This document shows positions 53,009 through 61,573 of a stretch of DNA of 64,000 nt, piece after piece (within the stretch, counting starts at the first letter, position 1; each line of letters begins with the position of its first letter). Below the pieces are notes generated by a model that saw only the letters and a list, made by a program, of their open reading frames with translations, had not been told where the DNA came from and ran no database searches. The position numbers and the translations under genes are program-made. Where the stretch lies: positions 1 to 64,000 of the forward strand of contig PCXK01000024.1 of NCBI GenBank assembly GCA_002787635.1, in the 5' to 3' direction. Source of the DNA: Alphaproteobacteria bacterium CG11_big_fil_rev_8_21_14_0_20_39_49 (GTDB lineage Bacteria; Pseudomonadota; Alphaproteobacteria; Rickettsiales; UBA6187).

Positions 53009-54832
53009 TTAATTAAGTTTCGGTTTTACTTTAGTCCGTACAATTATCTGCTCAAGGCTGTTCTTTGTAATACCTCTAACGTCCTTTAAAGTAGCTTTAT
53101 ATAGGATAGCTCCGCTGGTATCGGTTCTGTGCATACGAGTGTTTACAAATTGTGCCTTATATAAATTGCTCTGTATCAGGTTAGTACCCTCAAGGTTGGT
53201 GTTCGTAAAATTCGCTCCGACAAGGCTTGAACGCCATAATTCGGCTCCCCTCAGGTCGGCGTTAGTAAAATTTGCTTTGTCCAGCTTAGAACCGCGCATG
53301 TAGGTTCTGTTTAGTATGGCATCCTCAAAATTAGCCATTTGTATGGTTGCCTTTTCCAGATTAGCTCTGGAAAGATCCGCACCTTTGAAATTAACCTGAT
53401 TTAAGATAGCGTCCGTAAAATTGGTTTTCTCAAATAATCCGTAAGAAAGATTAGCACCGCTTAAATTTATACCCGTTAAGTCAAGATCTTCCATATTCAT
53501 ATAAGACAGATCCTTCTTTTCTTGTAAGGCTTTCTCTATATCTTTTACAGAGGTGAATACGCCAAGTTCCTGCAACTCTTTGATTCTGGTCTCAAGACCC
53601 ATAGTACTAAACAATAACATATTCTTAAGATTAGAGTTTGAAATATCTGTTTTTGCAAAGTTAGAATAGCGTACGTTCGCTCCCTGAAGGTTAGAGTTAT
53701 CAAACTTTGCTCCTATAAGGTCGGAGTTCCATATTGCAGCTTGCCTCAAGTCACTGTCCTTTAAATTGACCGACCTTAAATCGGTCTTGTCAAAATTTAC
53801 CGCTTTTAAATTCGCATTTGTAAGATCGGAAAGACGTAAAATAGTTTCATAAAATGAAGACTTCTCAAGATTAGCTCCGGCAAGCTTTGTTCTGGTCATG
53901 TTTGCACTTTTAAACTCAGACTCGACTGCCTGTAAAAAAAGTAAATTTGAATCCTCAAGGTTAGCACCTGTAAAATCGGTTTTGTTAGCGATAGCTTTAC
54001 GTAAATTCACAGACTTTATATTAGAGCCGGAAAAATTTGATCTGCTTAAGTCACTTTCAGACATGTCGGAGCTTTGGAAAATAGAATAATACGCAATCGT
54101 ATCGGTAATCTGAGTATTACTTAAATTTGCCTTGTAGAACTTTGCCCTCGATATCAAAGCTCCCGTCATATCGGCTGATTTAAAGTTAGTATAAAATGCC
54201 CTTGCTCCCTGAAAGTCCGAACTTTCCAAATACGCATCGGCAAAATTAGCCCTCTCCAGATTGGATTCTTTTAGGTCGGCTCCGTACATGTTTGCCTCAT
54301 TAAAGTTAACTCCCTTTAATTCGGAACCATGAAGCTTTATATTTTCAAGGTTTGCCTTATAAAAATCAGCCTTGTTCAGCTTACTGTTAAAAAATGATAC
54401 GTTCTTTAACTTTGAATGCCGGAAGTTAGTATTCTCTGCAGTGGATTCTCGGATATCACAATTGGTAAGGTCGGTATATGAAAAGTCCGCACCATTAAGA
54501 TTAGCGGATGTGAGGTCGGATTCGATAAGGTTCACCTTTGATAAATTAGCATTACTAAGGTTAGCTCCGTATAAACTTGCCTCACGCAAATTGGCTCCGC
54601 TTAAATTAACTCCGCTAAGATCCGTGCTGGATAAGAAAAGTTCGGTAAAATCAGTACCGAACTTTTTAATGAGGTCAGGGGTCTTATTTAGTTTACGCTG
54701 CTCGAAAATAAATTCCTCTATTTCCTCAACAGTAGGACGGGCATATGAGAAGTCCGGCTTAAAAAGAATAACCGCAAAACTAAAAAATAAAATTCTGATA
54801 TATACATTCATACTCTTTTGTCCAAATAACAT
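53009..54832 (-). CDS. Large exported pentapeptide-repeat protein
   Basis: 607 residues, nearly all A(D/N)LXX-type pentapeptides (SGANLREASLYGANLSNANL and similar) from about 68 to 590, which fold as a right-handed four-sided beta helix. The N-terminus is a signal peptide, best read from M8 (54811; NVYIRILFFSFAVILFKPDFSYA). A short helical region (about 30-65, EEIEEFIFEQRKLNKTP) precedes the repeats. The helix is broken by a non-repeat insert about 410-445 (ETRIKELQELGVFTSVKDIE), making two blocks. Cytoplasmic relatives such as gyrase-protecting Qnr are much shorter; an exported one of this length is more likely structural. The bdhA start is 4 nt beyond the stop. Confidence 0.92.
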   Translation of the reverse strand: MLFGQKSMNVYIRILFFSFAVILFKPDFSYARPTVEEIEEFIFEQRKLNKTPDLIKKFGTDFTELFLSSTDLSGVNLSGANLREASLYGANLSNANLSKVNLIESDLTSANLNGADFSYTDLTNCDIRESTAENTNFRHSKLKNVSFFNSKLNKADFYKANLENIKLHGSELKGVNFNEANMYGADLKESNLERANFADAYLESSDFQGARAFYTNFKSADMTGALISRAKFYKANLSNTQITDTIAYYSIFQSSDMSESDLSRSNFSGSNIKSVNLRKAIANKTDFTGANLEDSNLLFLQAVESEFKSANMTRTKLAGANLEKSSFYETILRLSDLTNANLKAVNFDKTDLRSVNLKDSDLRQAAIWNSDLIGAKFDNSNLQGANVRYSNFAKTDISNSNLKNMLLFSTMGLETRIKELQELGVFTSVKDIEKALQEKKDLSYMNMEDLDLTGINLSGANLSYGLFEKTNFTDAILNQVNFKGADLSRANLEKATIQMANFEDAILNRTYMRGSKLDKANFTNADLRGAELWRSSLVGANFTNTNLEGTNLIQSNLYKAQFVNTRMHRTDTSGAILYKATLKDVRGITKNSLEQIIVRTKVKPKLN

Positions 54833-54874
54833 TATGTGGCGTTTTCGTTAAATGCACTTTAGAGTTTATATATA

Positions 54875-55888
54875 TTATAAATAACTTTCTATAAGTTTTT
54901 CCGCTATCTGTACGGCATTTAACGCAGCCCCTTTTCTTACATTATCAGAAACTACCCAAATGTTAAGACCATTTTCAACTGTTTTGTCTTTTCTTATACG
55001 AGAAACAAAAACATCATCTTCCCTTGCACACTCTATAGGGGTTGCATAATGACCTTCAATAGGGTTGTCAATAACGGTTACACCGCTTGCCTCACGCAGG
55101 ATATCCCTAGCCTGTCCGACTTCCATAGGGCTTTCAAACTCTATATTTATCGATTCGGCATGGCAGTTAAATACGGGAACTCTCACACAAGTAACGCTGA
55201 CACCTATATTAGGGTCAAGTATCTTGTGGGTCTCATTAACCATTTTTAATTCTTCCTTCGTATAGTCATCATCGGCAAAAACATCAATTTGCGGAATTAC
55301 GTTAAATGCCATCTGGCGTGCAAAATTGATCGGAGGTAATTTTTGGTTCATGTAAATACCTTTGGTCTGGTTGAACAACTCGTCCATCGCAGCCTTGCCC
55401 GCACCGGAGACCGATTGATATGTAGACACCACTATCCTTTTTATCCTTGATACGTCATGTAACGGCTTCAACGCAACAAGCATCTGTATGGTAGAGCAGT
55501 TAGGGTTTGCTATTATGTTTTTTTTCTTATAATCGGCAATAGCATCAGGGTTAACCTCAGGCACAACCAAAGGCACGTCCGGATCCATACGGAAATATGA
55601 AGTATTGTCTATCACTACACAGCCTGCCTTGGCAGCGCGAGGAGCATGAACGGCAGATACCGCACCGCCGGGTGAAAATAACGCAATGTCGGTACCGGTA
55701 AAATCATAGTCATCAAGCACCTGAGCTTTTAATATCTTCGTATCACCAAAGCTGACATTCTTGCCTTTTGAATTCTTTGAGGCAAGTGCAACTACTTCGG
55801 AAACAGGGAATTTACGTTCCCATAAAATGCTTAATATTTCCCTTCCGACATTACCCGTAGCACCGGCTACCGCTATTTTGTATGACAT
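54875..55888 (-). CDS. asd: Aspartate-semialdehyde dehydrogenase
   Basis: Makes aspartate semialdehyde for lysine/diaminopimelate, threonine and methionine. NADP-binding VAGATGNVGREIL at the N-terminus, catalytic Cys131 in NPNCSTIQM, STYQSVSGAGKAAMDEL, and VRVPVFNCHAESINIEFE with the active-site His. Length 337 matches the non-E. coli class. It stands alone on the minus strand, next to the restriction-modification insertion. Confidence 0.96.
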   Translation of the reverse strand: MSYKIAVAGATGNVGREILSILWERKFPVSEVVALASKNSKGKNVSFGDTKILKAQVLDDYDFTGTDIALFSPGGAVSAVHAPRAAKAGCVVIDNTSYFRMDPDVPLVVPEVNPDAIADYKKKNIIANPNCSTIQMLVALKPLHDVSRIKRIVVSTYQSVSGAGKAAMDELFNQTKGIYMNQKLPPINFARQMAFNVIPQIDVFADDDYTKEELKMVNETHKILDPNIGVSVTCVRVPVFNCHAESINIEFESPMEVGQARDILREASGVTVIDNPIEGHYATPIECAREDDVFVSRIRKDKTVENGLNIWVVSDNVRKGAALNAVQIAEKLIESYL

Positions 55889-56006
55889 TTGTAAATCCTT
55901 ATATTTTTAAGTAGTGCCTGTATATTGTTTTTTGTCATATTTTGCAAGAATTATAACAAAAAAACAGAGCGTTTTATACATGGTTTAGAGTGTCCTTTCT
56001 AATAAT

Positions 56007-56034
56007 TGTCATTCAGAACTTGCTTTGTTCATCT
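56007..56034. repeat. Degenerate family A arm
   Basis: TGTCATTCAGAACTTGCTTT followed by GTTCATCT resembles the left arm of the family A element with several changes; no right arm is visible. The rest of 55889-56127 shows nothing recognisable. Confidence 0.45.
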
Positions 56035-56127
56035 TTTTCGTAATATCGCTACAACGCCGGAAAAGTTGAAAACACCTTGTTTTTAAAAATCCGGTTGGTA
56101 GAATGTCTTCTAAATAAGTTATCACTG

Positions 56128-56163
56128 ACATATACACTAAAAAATATTATTTAGTGTATATGT
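56128..56163. promoter_or_regulatory. 14-bp inverted repeat upstream of the methyltransferase
   Basis: ACATATACACTAAA (56128-56141) and TTTAGTGTATATGT (56150-56163), perfect arms with an 8-nt AT spacer, ending 40 nt before the methyltransferase ATG. It resembles an operator overlapping the promoter. No controller (C) protein gene is seen beside it. Confidence 0.55.
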
Positions 56164-56203
56164 GTTTAAATATTTTGATATTAACTAATGTGTAATATGT
56201 TCA

Positions 56204-57205
56204 ATGTCTCGTAATAATAGCCTTACATTTATTGACTTATTTGCCGGCATTGGTGGAATCCGAATCGGATTTGAGGAGGTTTTTGGCGAATGCTTATTTT
56301 CTTCAGAATTTGATAAACACGCTCAGATTACTTATAAAGAAAATTTCGGACATATTCCTCAAGGAGATATAACTCTCATAGATGAAAAATCTATACCGAA
56401 TTTTGATATATTATTAGCCGGTTTTCCATGCCAGCCTTTCTCAAATGCAGGTTTAAAATTGGGCTTTGAAGATACAAGGGGAACTTTATTCTTTCATATA
56501 GCAAAAATTCTGGATTATCATCGCCCTGAAATCGTTTTTCTTGAAAATGTTAAAGGACTGAAAAGCCATAACAAAGGTCAAACATATAAAATTATAGAAA
56601 AAACATTAGAGGATATGGGCTATAATGTTTATTCCAAAGTCTTAAATGCTAAAGATTTTGGAGTTCCTCAAAACAGAGAACGAATATATATTATAGGGTT
56701 TAAACAAAATGTGAACTTTTCATTTCCTAAGCCCTGCTACACAGAAACACGGCTAGGAAATATACTAGAACCTGAGGTTAATGAAAAATATACAATATCT
56801 GATAGACTGTGGGCCGGGCATCAAAGGCGAAAAAAAGAACACCTTGCTAAAGGAAATGGTTTTGGTTATTCATTATTTAACCATGACTCTAAGTACACAA
56901 GTACAATTTCAGCAAGGTACTATAAAGACGGCTCTGAAATCTTAATTGAACAGGATAATAAAAACCCGAGAAAAATTACTCCTAGAGAAGCGGCGAGGTT
57001 ACAAGGATTTCCCGAGTGGTTTAAAATACCGGTTAGCGATACGCAGGCATATAAACAATTTGGCAACAGTGTTTGCGTCCCTGTAATAAATGCGATAGCA
57101 AACCAGATAAAATCTGCACTAGAAAAACCAAGAATTCATTATAAACCAAAAGAAATTGACTTATTTAATTATAGTTATGAAAATAGAAAAATTGCATATT
57201 ACTAA
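56204..57205 (+). CDS. DNA (cytosine-5-)-methyltransferase, type II
   Basis: All main m5C motifs are in order: I DLFAGIGGIRIGFEE (11-25), IV GFPCQPFSNAG with catalytic Cys76, VI FLENVKGL (112-119), VIII QNRERIYIIGF (156-166), IX PREAARLQGFPEWF, and X QFGNSVCVPV. The target-recognition region between VIII and IX (about 170-265) is short and contains WAGHQRRKKEHLAKGNGFGY and TSTISARYYKDGSEI, reminiscent of enzymes for GGNCC/GGWCC-like sites; that specificity is a guess. The endonuclease gene overlaps its end by 29 nt. The pair is more AT-rich than its neighbours. Confidence 0.95.
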   Translation: MSRNNSLTFIDLFAGIGGIRIGFEEVFGECLFSSEFDKHAQITYKENFGHIPQGDITLIDEKSIPNFDILLAGFPCQPFSNAGLKLGFEDTRGTLFFHIAKILDYHRPEIVFLENVKGLKSHNKGQTYKIIEKTLEDMGYNVYSKVLNAKDFGVPQNRERIYIIGFKQNVNFSFPKPCYTETRLGNILEPEVNEKYTISDRLWAGHQRRKKEHLAKGNGFGYSLFNHDSKYTSTISARYYKDGSEILIEQDNKNPRKITPREAARLQGFPEWFKIPVSDTQAYKQFGNSVCVPVINAIANQIKSALEKPRIHYKPKEIDLFNYSYENRKIAYY

Positions 57206-58187
57206 AGAAAAAACTGACATTAATTTAAACTTTTACTTCTTTTTAAAACTTATAGTAAAACTTAAAGCTACAAACAACCAAGTTTTACAAGTATTGGAAA
57301 CCATAAACTTATTTAAAAATGATATTGACGAATTAATCGAAAGTTTCAATGATATTTTTGCTAAATCACAAAATAAGCTTGCATTAATTCAAGAAATCAG
57401 TCTGCGATTAACAAAACAACAAGATATTGAAATATTTGATTTCAGTTTAAGGCTATGCCAGATAAAAGACTTGTTACTCCAAGAGGCTAAAATTTCAGAA
57501 ACACTAGACCTTAATAGCCTTTCTAAGCTAGACCCTCTTTCATTAGAATGTGATAAGATATCTGTTTTAAAACCCTATAAAACTAGAGTTAGCGGAGCAT
57601 TGCTATCATTGTTGTTTTTTGAAAAAATAAATGAAGGCAATATAAATTTGTTATCAGTAGATGCAATTGGTGTATTAAAACAACTTTCCAAACAGGTACA
57701 GAAACTTCAAAAACAAGGATTAGAATCTAATCAAATATTCATGTTAATGTTTAGTGAGTCGATAAATCAATCAATTATTTCCGATTCAGGTTCAAACTAT
57801 GAAAGTAGAATATTGTCCGTTCTTAATACGAGCGGAATTAAAAACATTACAAAAGTACATGACAAAGGAGATAAAAGCACTGAATACGACTTTTTCTTTG
57901 AAATTGATAATAAAACCTATGGTATCGGAGCAAAACGCACCTTAAGAGAGCGTTATAAGCAATTTATCAAAACAGCTCATACAAGCAAAATTGACGTTTC
58001 TATTGAAATAACGATAGGCTGGGATTTAAACGAAGAAAAAGCAAAAACAATTGTTCAACATGATACGTATATTTTTGTTGCAGATGAAGTTTATAATTCA
58101 AGAAAATATTTAAAAAATATGGATAAGGTTTACTCTGCTAAGAATTTGAATATCGAAACACTAAAAAAAATAGGTTCCGGTTCCTAA
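57177..58187 (+). CDS. Putative type II restriction endonuclease partner
   Basis: From ATG 57177 the protein has 336 residues. The N-terminal 200 are helical and Lys/Leu/Gln-rich with no recognised domain. The C-terminal part has a PD-(D/E)xK-like core: SNYESRILSVLNTSGI (helix with Glu), STEYDFFFEIDNKTYGIGAKRTLRERYKQF (Asp, then A-K and the T-L-R-E-R-x-K-Q helix seen in several type II enzymes), followed by DVSIEITIGWDL. Overlap with the methyltransferase supports the assignment as its cognate enzyme. The stop lies 3 nt before the pabB start. Marked AT-richness suggests transfer. Confidence 0.75.
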   Translation: MKIEKLHITKEKTDINLNFYFFLKLIVKLKATNNQVLQVLETINLFKNDIDELIESFNDIFAKSQNKLALIQEISLRLTKQQDIEIFDFSLRLCQIKDLLLQEAKISETLDLNSLSKLDPLSLECDKISVLKPYKTRVSGALLSLLFFEKINEGNINLLSVDAIGVLKQLSKQVQKLQKQGLESNQIFMLMFSESINQSIISDSGSNYESRILSVLNTSGIKNITKVHDKGDKSTEYDFFFEIDNKTYGIGAKRTLRERYKQFIKTAHTSKIDVSIEITIGWDLNEEKAKTIVQHDTYIFVADEVYNSRKYLKNMDKVYSAKNLNIETLKKIGSGS

Positions 58188-58190
58188 GCT

Positions 58191-59480
58191 ATGCGTCTTT
58201 TAAAAACAATATCATGGCAAGAGCCGTTAGACATAGTTTCATCATTGAAAAATGAACAAGAAAACTGGATTATGCTATATTCCGGTTTGAAAAATGATTT
58301 TACAGGCACACGCTCAATTCTGGCAATGAAACCGCAAAGACAAATAACATCATCGGATTTTAGTGAGCTTGAAAAAGCCCTATCAAGCGATAAGCATGAG
58401 CAGGACAATGCATGGATTGGTTATCTTGGTTACGGGCTGAAAAACTCTCTGGAAGAATTAACTCAAGATGAAGAGTTCTTCATCAATATGCCTGATATGT
58501 GGATGATTAATTTCGGGCTTTTACTTATATTCGACCATAAAAAGAAACGCATAGACATATGGGGGCAGTCCGAGGAGATGTTAAATTATGTACCGGTTCC
58601 GTCAAAGACCGCTATATTGAATCATACGATAGTTAATACCGCTTCCAACATGACTAAAGGTCAATATCTGGAAAAGGTAAATTATATAAAAGACGCAATA
58701 TATAGAGGCGATCTTTATCAGGCTAACCTGACCAGAAAATTCTATGGTGAAATTAAAAACGCACAGCCTGCCGATATTTTTGTGGAACTGTGTAAAGTAA
58801 GCCCCGCTCCATATTCTGCCATATTAAAACTGGATAACAGGTTTGTTATTTCCTCAAGTCCTGAAAGATTCGTGCATGTAAGTGCCGAGGGTAATGTTGA
58901 CACAAGACCGATAAAAGGCTCCGCTCCACGCTTTGATGACGCAGAAAAAGACATGAAGTCTAAAGAACAACTACAGATGAGCGAAAAAGACAGAGCTGAA
59001 AACCTGATGATAGTAGACTTGAGCCGCAACGATATCTCACGCCACTGCGAAGAAGGTTCGGTAAAGGTTGAAGGATTATTCGAGGTGACATCTTATGCTA
59101 CCGTACATCACATGGCATCAACGGTAAAAGGCATAAAAAAGCAGGGTTGCAGCACATCGGATTTGATAAAAGGTTGCTTCCCTCCGGGTTCTATGACGGG
59201 TGCACCGAAAATAAAAGCCATGCAGCTATGCTCAAAGCTTGAAAAAGTAAGAAGAGGTGTTTATTCAGGGGCGATAGGCATTTTTGGCGGGGACGGCAGT
59301 GCCGACCTGTCCGTAGTGATAAGAACTATCATCATTGACGATAATAAATTCGAGTTTCAGGTAGGAGGAGCAATTGTTGCCGATTCTTGTGCTGAAAAAG
59401 AGTTCGATGAATCTATTTTAAAAGCTAAAGCAATGGCAAGGGTGCTGGGCATAGATATTGAAAAATTAAAAGTAATTTAA
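58191..59480 (+). CDS. pabB: Aminodeoxychorismate synthase component I
   Basis: Chorismate-using enzyme for p-aminobenzoate and folate. The chorismate-binding fold covers about 130-425: YQANLTRKF, SSSPERFV, the nucleophile-Lys motif PIKGSAPR, AENLMIVDLSRNDISRHCEEGSV, CFPPGSMTGAPKIKAM, RGVYSGAIGIFG and VGGAIVADSCAEKEFDE. PIKG (Lys rather than Ala at the third position) favours PabB over anthranilate synthase TrpE. It begins 3 nt after the endonuclease stop, so it may be co-transcribed with the restriction genes. Confidence 0.9.
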   Translation: MRLLKTISWQEPLDIVSSLKNEQENWIMLYSGLKNDFTGTRSILAMKPQRQITSSDFSELEKALSSDKHEQDNAWIGYLGYGLKNSLEELTQDEEFFINMPDMWMINFGLLLIFDHKKKRIDIWGQSEEMLNYVPVPSKTAILNHTIVNTASNMTKGQYLEKVNYIKDAIYRGDLYQANLTRKFYGEIKNAQPADIFVELCKVSPAPYSAILKLDNRFVISSSPERFVHVSAEGNVDTRPIKGSAPRFDDAEKDMKSKEQLQMSEKDRAENLMIVDLSRNDISRHCEEGSVKVEGLFEVTSYATVHHMASTVKGIKKQGCSTSDLIKGCFPPGSMTGAPKIKAMQLCSKLEKVRRGVYSGAIGIFGGDGSADLSVVIRTIIIDDNKFEFQVGGAIVADSCAEKEFDESILKAKAMARVLGIDIEKLKVI

Positions 59481-59500
59481 TTTCTAAAAATTATAAAAAA

Positions 59501-59529
59501 ACACCTCCCTTTTGAGGAGGTGTATTTTT
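59501..59529 (+). terminator. Intrinsic terminator after pabB
   Basis: ACACCTCC pairs with GGAGGTGT around CTTTTGA, followed by ATTTTT; 20 nt beyond the pabB stop. Confidence 0.9.
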
Positions 59530-59908
59530 CGAACTGAAGGAATTGGAGTATTGTTATTTTTTTATCTTTTTAATTAAGGCTAGGATAAAATCTAAGAATA
59601 ACTTAAACCGAACATTATTTACTAAGGATTTCTCTGAAATTTTTTATCGGGAGCTTCCCTAGTTTTTATCATAGCCCTAATAATTTTATTGTATCAATAA
59701 AGGGCATTGATTGCAAGAGAAATATTAAAGTTTTATTACAAATTTTAATAAGCCTTACTTTTCAAGGGCTTGCTCTTAAGCGGGTTCGTAAAAAGCCTCG
59801 ATATTTGAGATTTAAATAATTCTTCACGATTTTTTATAAACAATCCTGCCTCGGCTATCATAGGACTGATAGCTATTACAGCGTTTATGATAGATAGATT
59901 TTATCACT
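59530..59908. other. Intergenic region with no identified gene
   Basis: About 380 nt of AT-rich sequence between pabB and the HemY-like gene. The longest frame I could follow is a minus-strand stretch of roughly 38-50 codons near 59760-59900 with no ribosome-binding site. No strong hairpin, promoter or known repeat arm was found. Confidence 0.5.
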
Positions 59909-61249
59909 TTAGGATTCTATAGAGAGTTGCTCTTTAGGGGTTAATATATTTATCGCAGATTTGTTATCGCTCCATTTCAAACTATCAAATGAACCGCAAT
60001 TATCACAGTTGGCATTCCATATGGTTTGTGATGCACTGCATTTTTTACAGTGCCAACCTGTATCAGGCGGGCATATTTTGGCACGGCTAACCCATTTTTT
60101 TACAGCCTCGTCATCAGCCTCTTCGATTCGCTCAACTTCAGCCATTAAAAGGCATATCTGAGCCGTTTCTTTGATATTTAGTGATACTTTCAGATGGTTT
60201 CTGGCTTTTGAGGTATTATCTGCCGCAATTGCCGCCTTGGCCACAATGATATGTGAATTTACATCATTAGGTTTTAATTTTAGCAGTCTTTCGGCGTATT
60301 TAAGCCTTTTTTCAGGCGTTTCGCCGCTGTAAATTTCCATATACTCATCGGCTATCAGGGGATTTGGATTAATTTTCCAGCATTTTTCAAGCACATTGAC
60401 GGCTTTTCGCTTATTGTTCTTATTGGCTTCAACTAATAACTTTGCGTAAATAACGGCGGAAGGGGGAAATCCTGTCAATTCCTTACAGGCTTTTTGTGCA
60501 TATTCTATTGCCGTTTGTATATTTCCTTTTTCTTTAGCCTCAATGCTTAATGCGACATCCATCACAGCTATATCACGTTTTGCTTGCTCTTTGGTTATAA
60601 GTTTAAGCTTTGCGGCACGTTCGGTTAAATTCCTCGCCTCTCTCCAGCGTTTGGTTATTTTATAAAGACGAAGCAATACTTTATTTGCCCAGTCCGAGTT
60701 AGGCTGTGCCTGAATAGCTTTGCCTGCAAGGGTTATGGCTTCCTCCGTATCACCGTCTTTTTCTGCTTGCAAAAGCAGCCCTTTTATAGCTATCATTTCT
60801 GTTTCTTTATTTTCGAGCATTGCACTATAATGCACTTTAGCCTCACCGAAATTACCCTCAAGCTGTGCGGATTGGGCGGCAAGCAGTTTTGTAACCGGTG
60901 CGTTACCCAGACATCCGACTGCCTGTTTAGTAAGTTTTTTTGCCTGTTTCACATCTCCTGCGGCTATTGCGGCAAAACCCTCCGTTAATGCTATAAGCCC
61001 TTTTTCTTTCTTTTTATCTTTTACTGATTTTTGATAGTTCTTAGGAGCATTTTTTATAGCTGACAAAACCTGCAAAATAACGAACAGCAGAAAGAACAGA
61101 ACTACGATAGAAAATACCGTGAACATGACGGAAGTTTGAATCCGGTATCCCATCCACTCAACCACTATCGATCCGTCATTTTCAATAAACCATACGGCAG
61201 AAACTGAGATAAGGGTTAATATGAGTATAAAAGTCAGGAATTTAAACAT
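59909..61249 (-). CDS. HemY-like membrane TPR protein with a C-terminal zinc ribbon
   Basis: The N-terminal HemY domain has two membrane segments (about 4-22, FLTFILILTLISVSAVWFI; 39-65, VMFTVFSIVVLFFLLFVILQ) with the typical IENDGSIVVEWMGY loop. TPR-like helices fill about 85-385 (GFAAIAAGDVKQAKKL; AKVHYSAMLENKETEMIAIKG). The C-terminus has WHCKKCSAS...NCDNCGSFDSLKW, two CxxC pairs that could bind zinc, similar to other alphaproteobacterial HemY proteins. HemY in this sense is not the protoporphyrinogen oxidase of Bacillus; its role in haem synthesis is unproven. hemC/hemD-type genes are not adjacent. Confidence 0.88.
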   Translation of the reverse strand: MFKFLTFILILTLISVSAVWFIENDGSIVVEWMGYRIQTSVMFTVFSIVVLFFLLFVILQVLSAIKNAPKNYQKSVKDKKKEKGLIALTEGFAAIAAGDVKQAKKLTKQAVGCLGNAPVTKLLAAQSAQLEGNFGEAKVHYSAMLENKETEMIAIKGLLLQAEKDGDTEEAITLAGKAIQAQPNSDWANKVLLRLYKITKRWREARNLTERAAKLKLITKEQAKRDIAVMDVALSIEAKEKGNIQTAIEYAQKACKELTGFPPSAVIYAKLLVEANKNNKRKAVNVLEKCWKINPNPLIADEYMEIYSGETPEKRLKYAERLLKLKPNDVNSHIIVAKAAIAADNTSKARNHLKVSLNIKETAQICLLMAEVERIEEADDEAVKKWVSRAKICPPDTGWHCKKCSASQTIWNANCDNCGSFDSLKWSDNKSAINILTPKEQLSIES

Positions 61250-61420
61250 TTACTTCTTTTTTTTGGTTAGGTTTTTTAATATAATGCCGTTTTTAAACAA
61301 TATCAAACCTATATTCTAAACGGCTTATATTTTTATTGAACACTCCTCAAATTTACGCATCTTGATTTTCAACAGTTTATAACTATAGTGTTTCCAAATA
61401 ACTTCCGTATTTTTATTTTG

Positions 61421-61503
61421 TCACCCCGTCGAATGACTGGGTCTGGAGCCACAAGGGGAAATCTCTCTTTTTAAACCGGACCCCGTCATTCGACGGGGTG
61501 ACA
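61421..61503. repeat. Large GTCAcccc...ggggTGAC palindrome
   Basis: GTCACCCCGTCGAATGAC (61421-61438) and GTCATTCGACGGGGTGAC (61486-61503) are perfect 18-bp arms, extendable inward by GGGTC/GACCC with two mismatches. It lies in the 324-nt gap between the HemY-like gene and ubiD. A 15-base fragment at 61332-61346 matches the outer end of the 32706 element. Confidence 0.9.
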
Positions 61504-61573
61504 GAAATAATAGCGTGTAAATTGTTTGGAATAATTATAATTCTGTAAAAAACTTAAATATTCATAAAAAATA

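Noticed and set aside
59760-59900. Minus-strand frame of about 38-50 codons downstream of the HemY-like gene
   Set aside because: No ribosome-binding site, no good start codon and no recognisable sequence.
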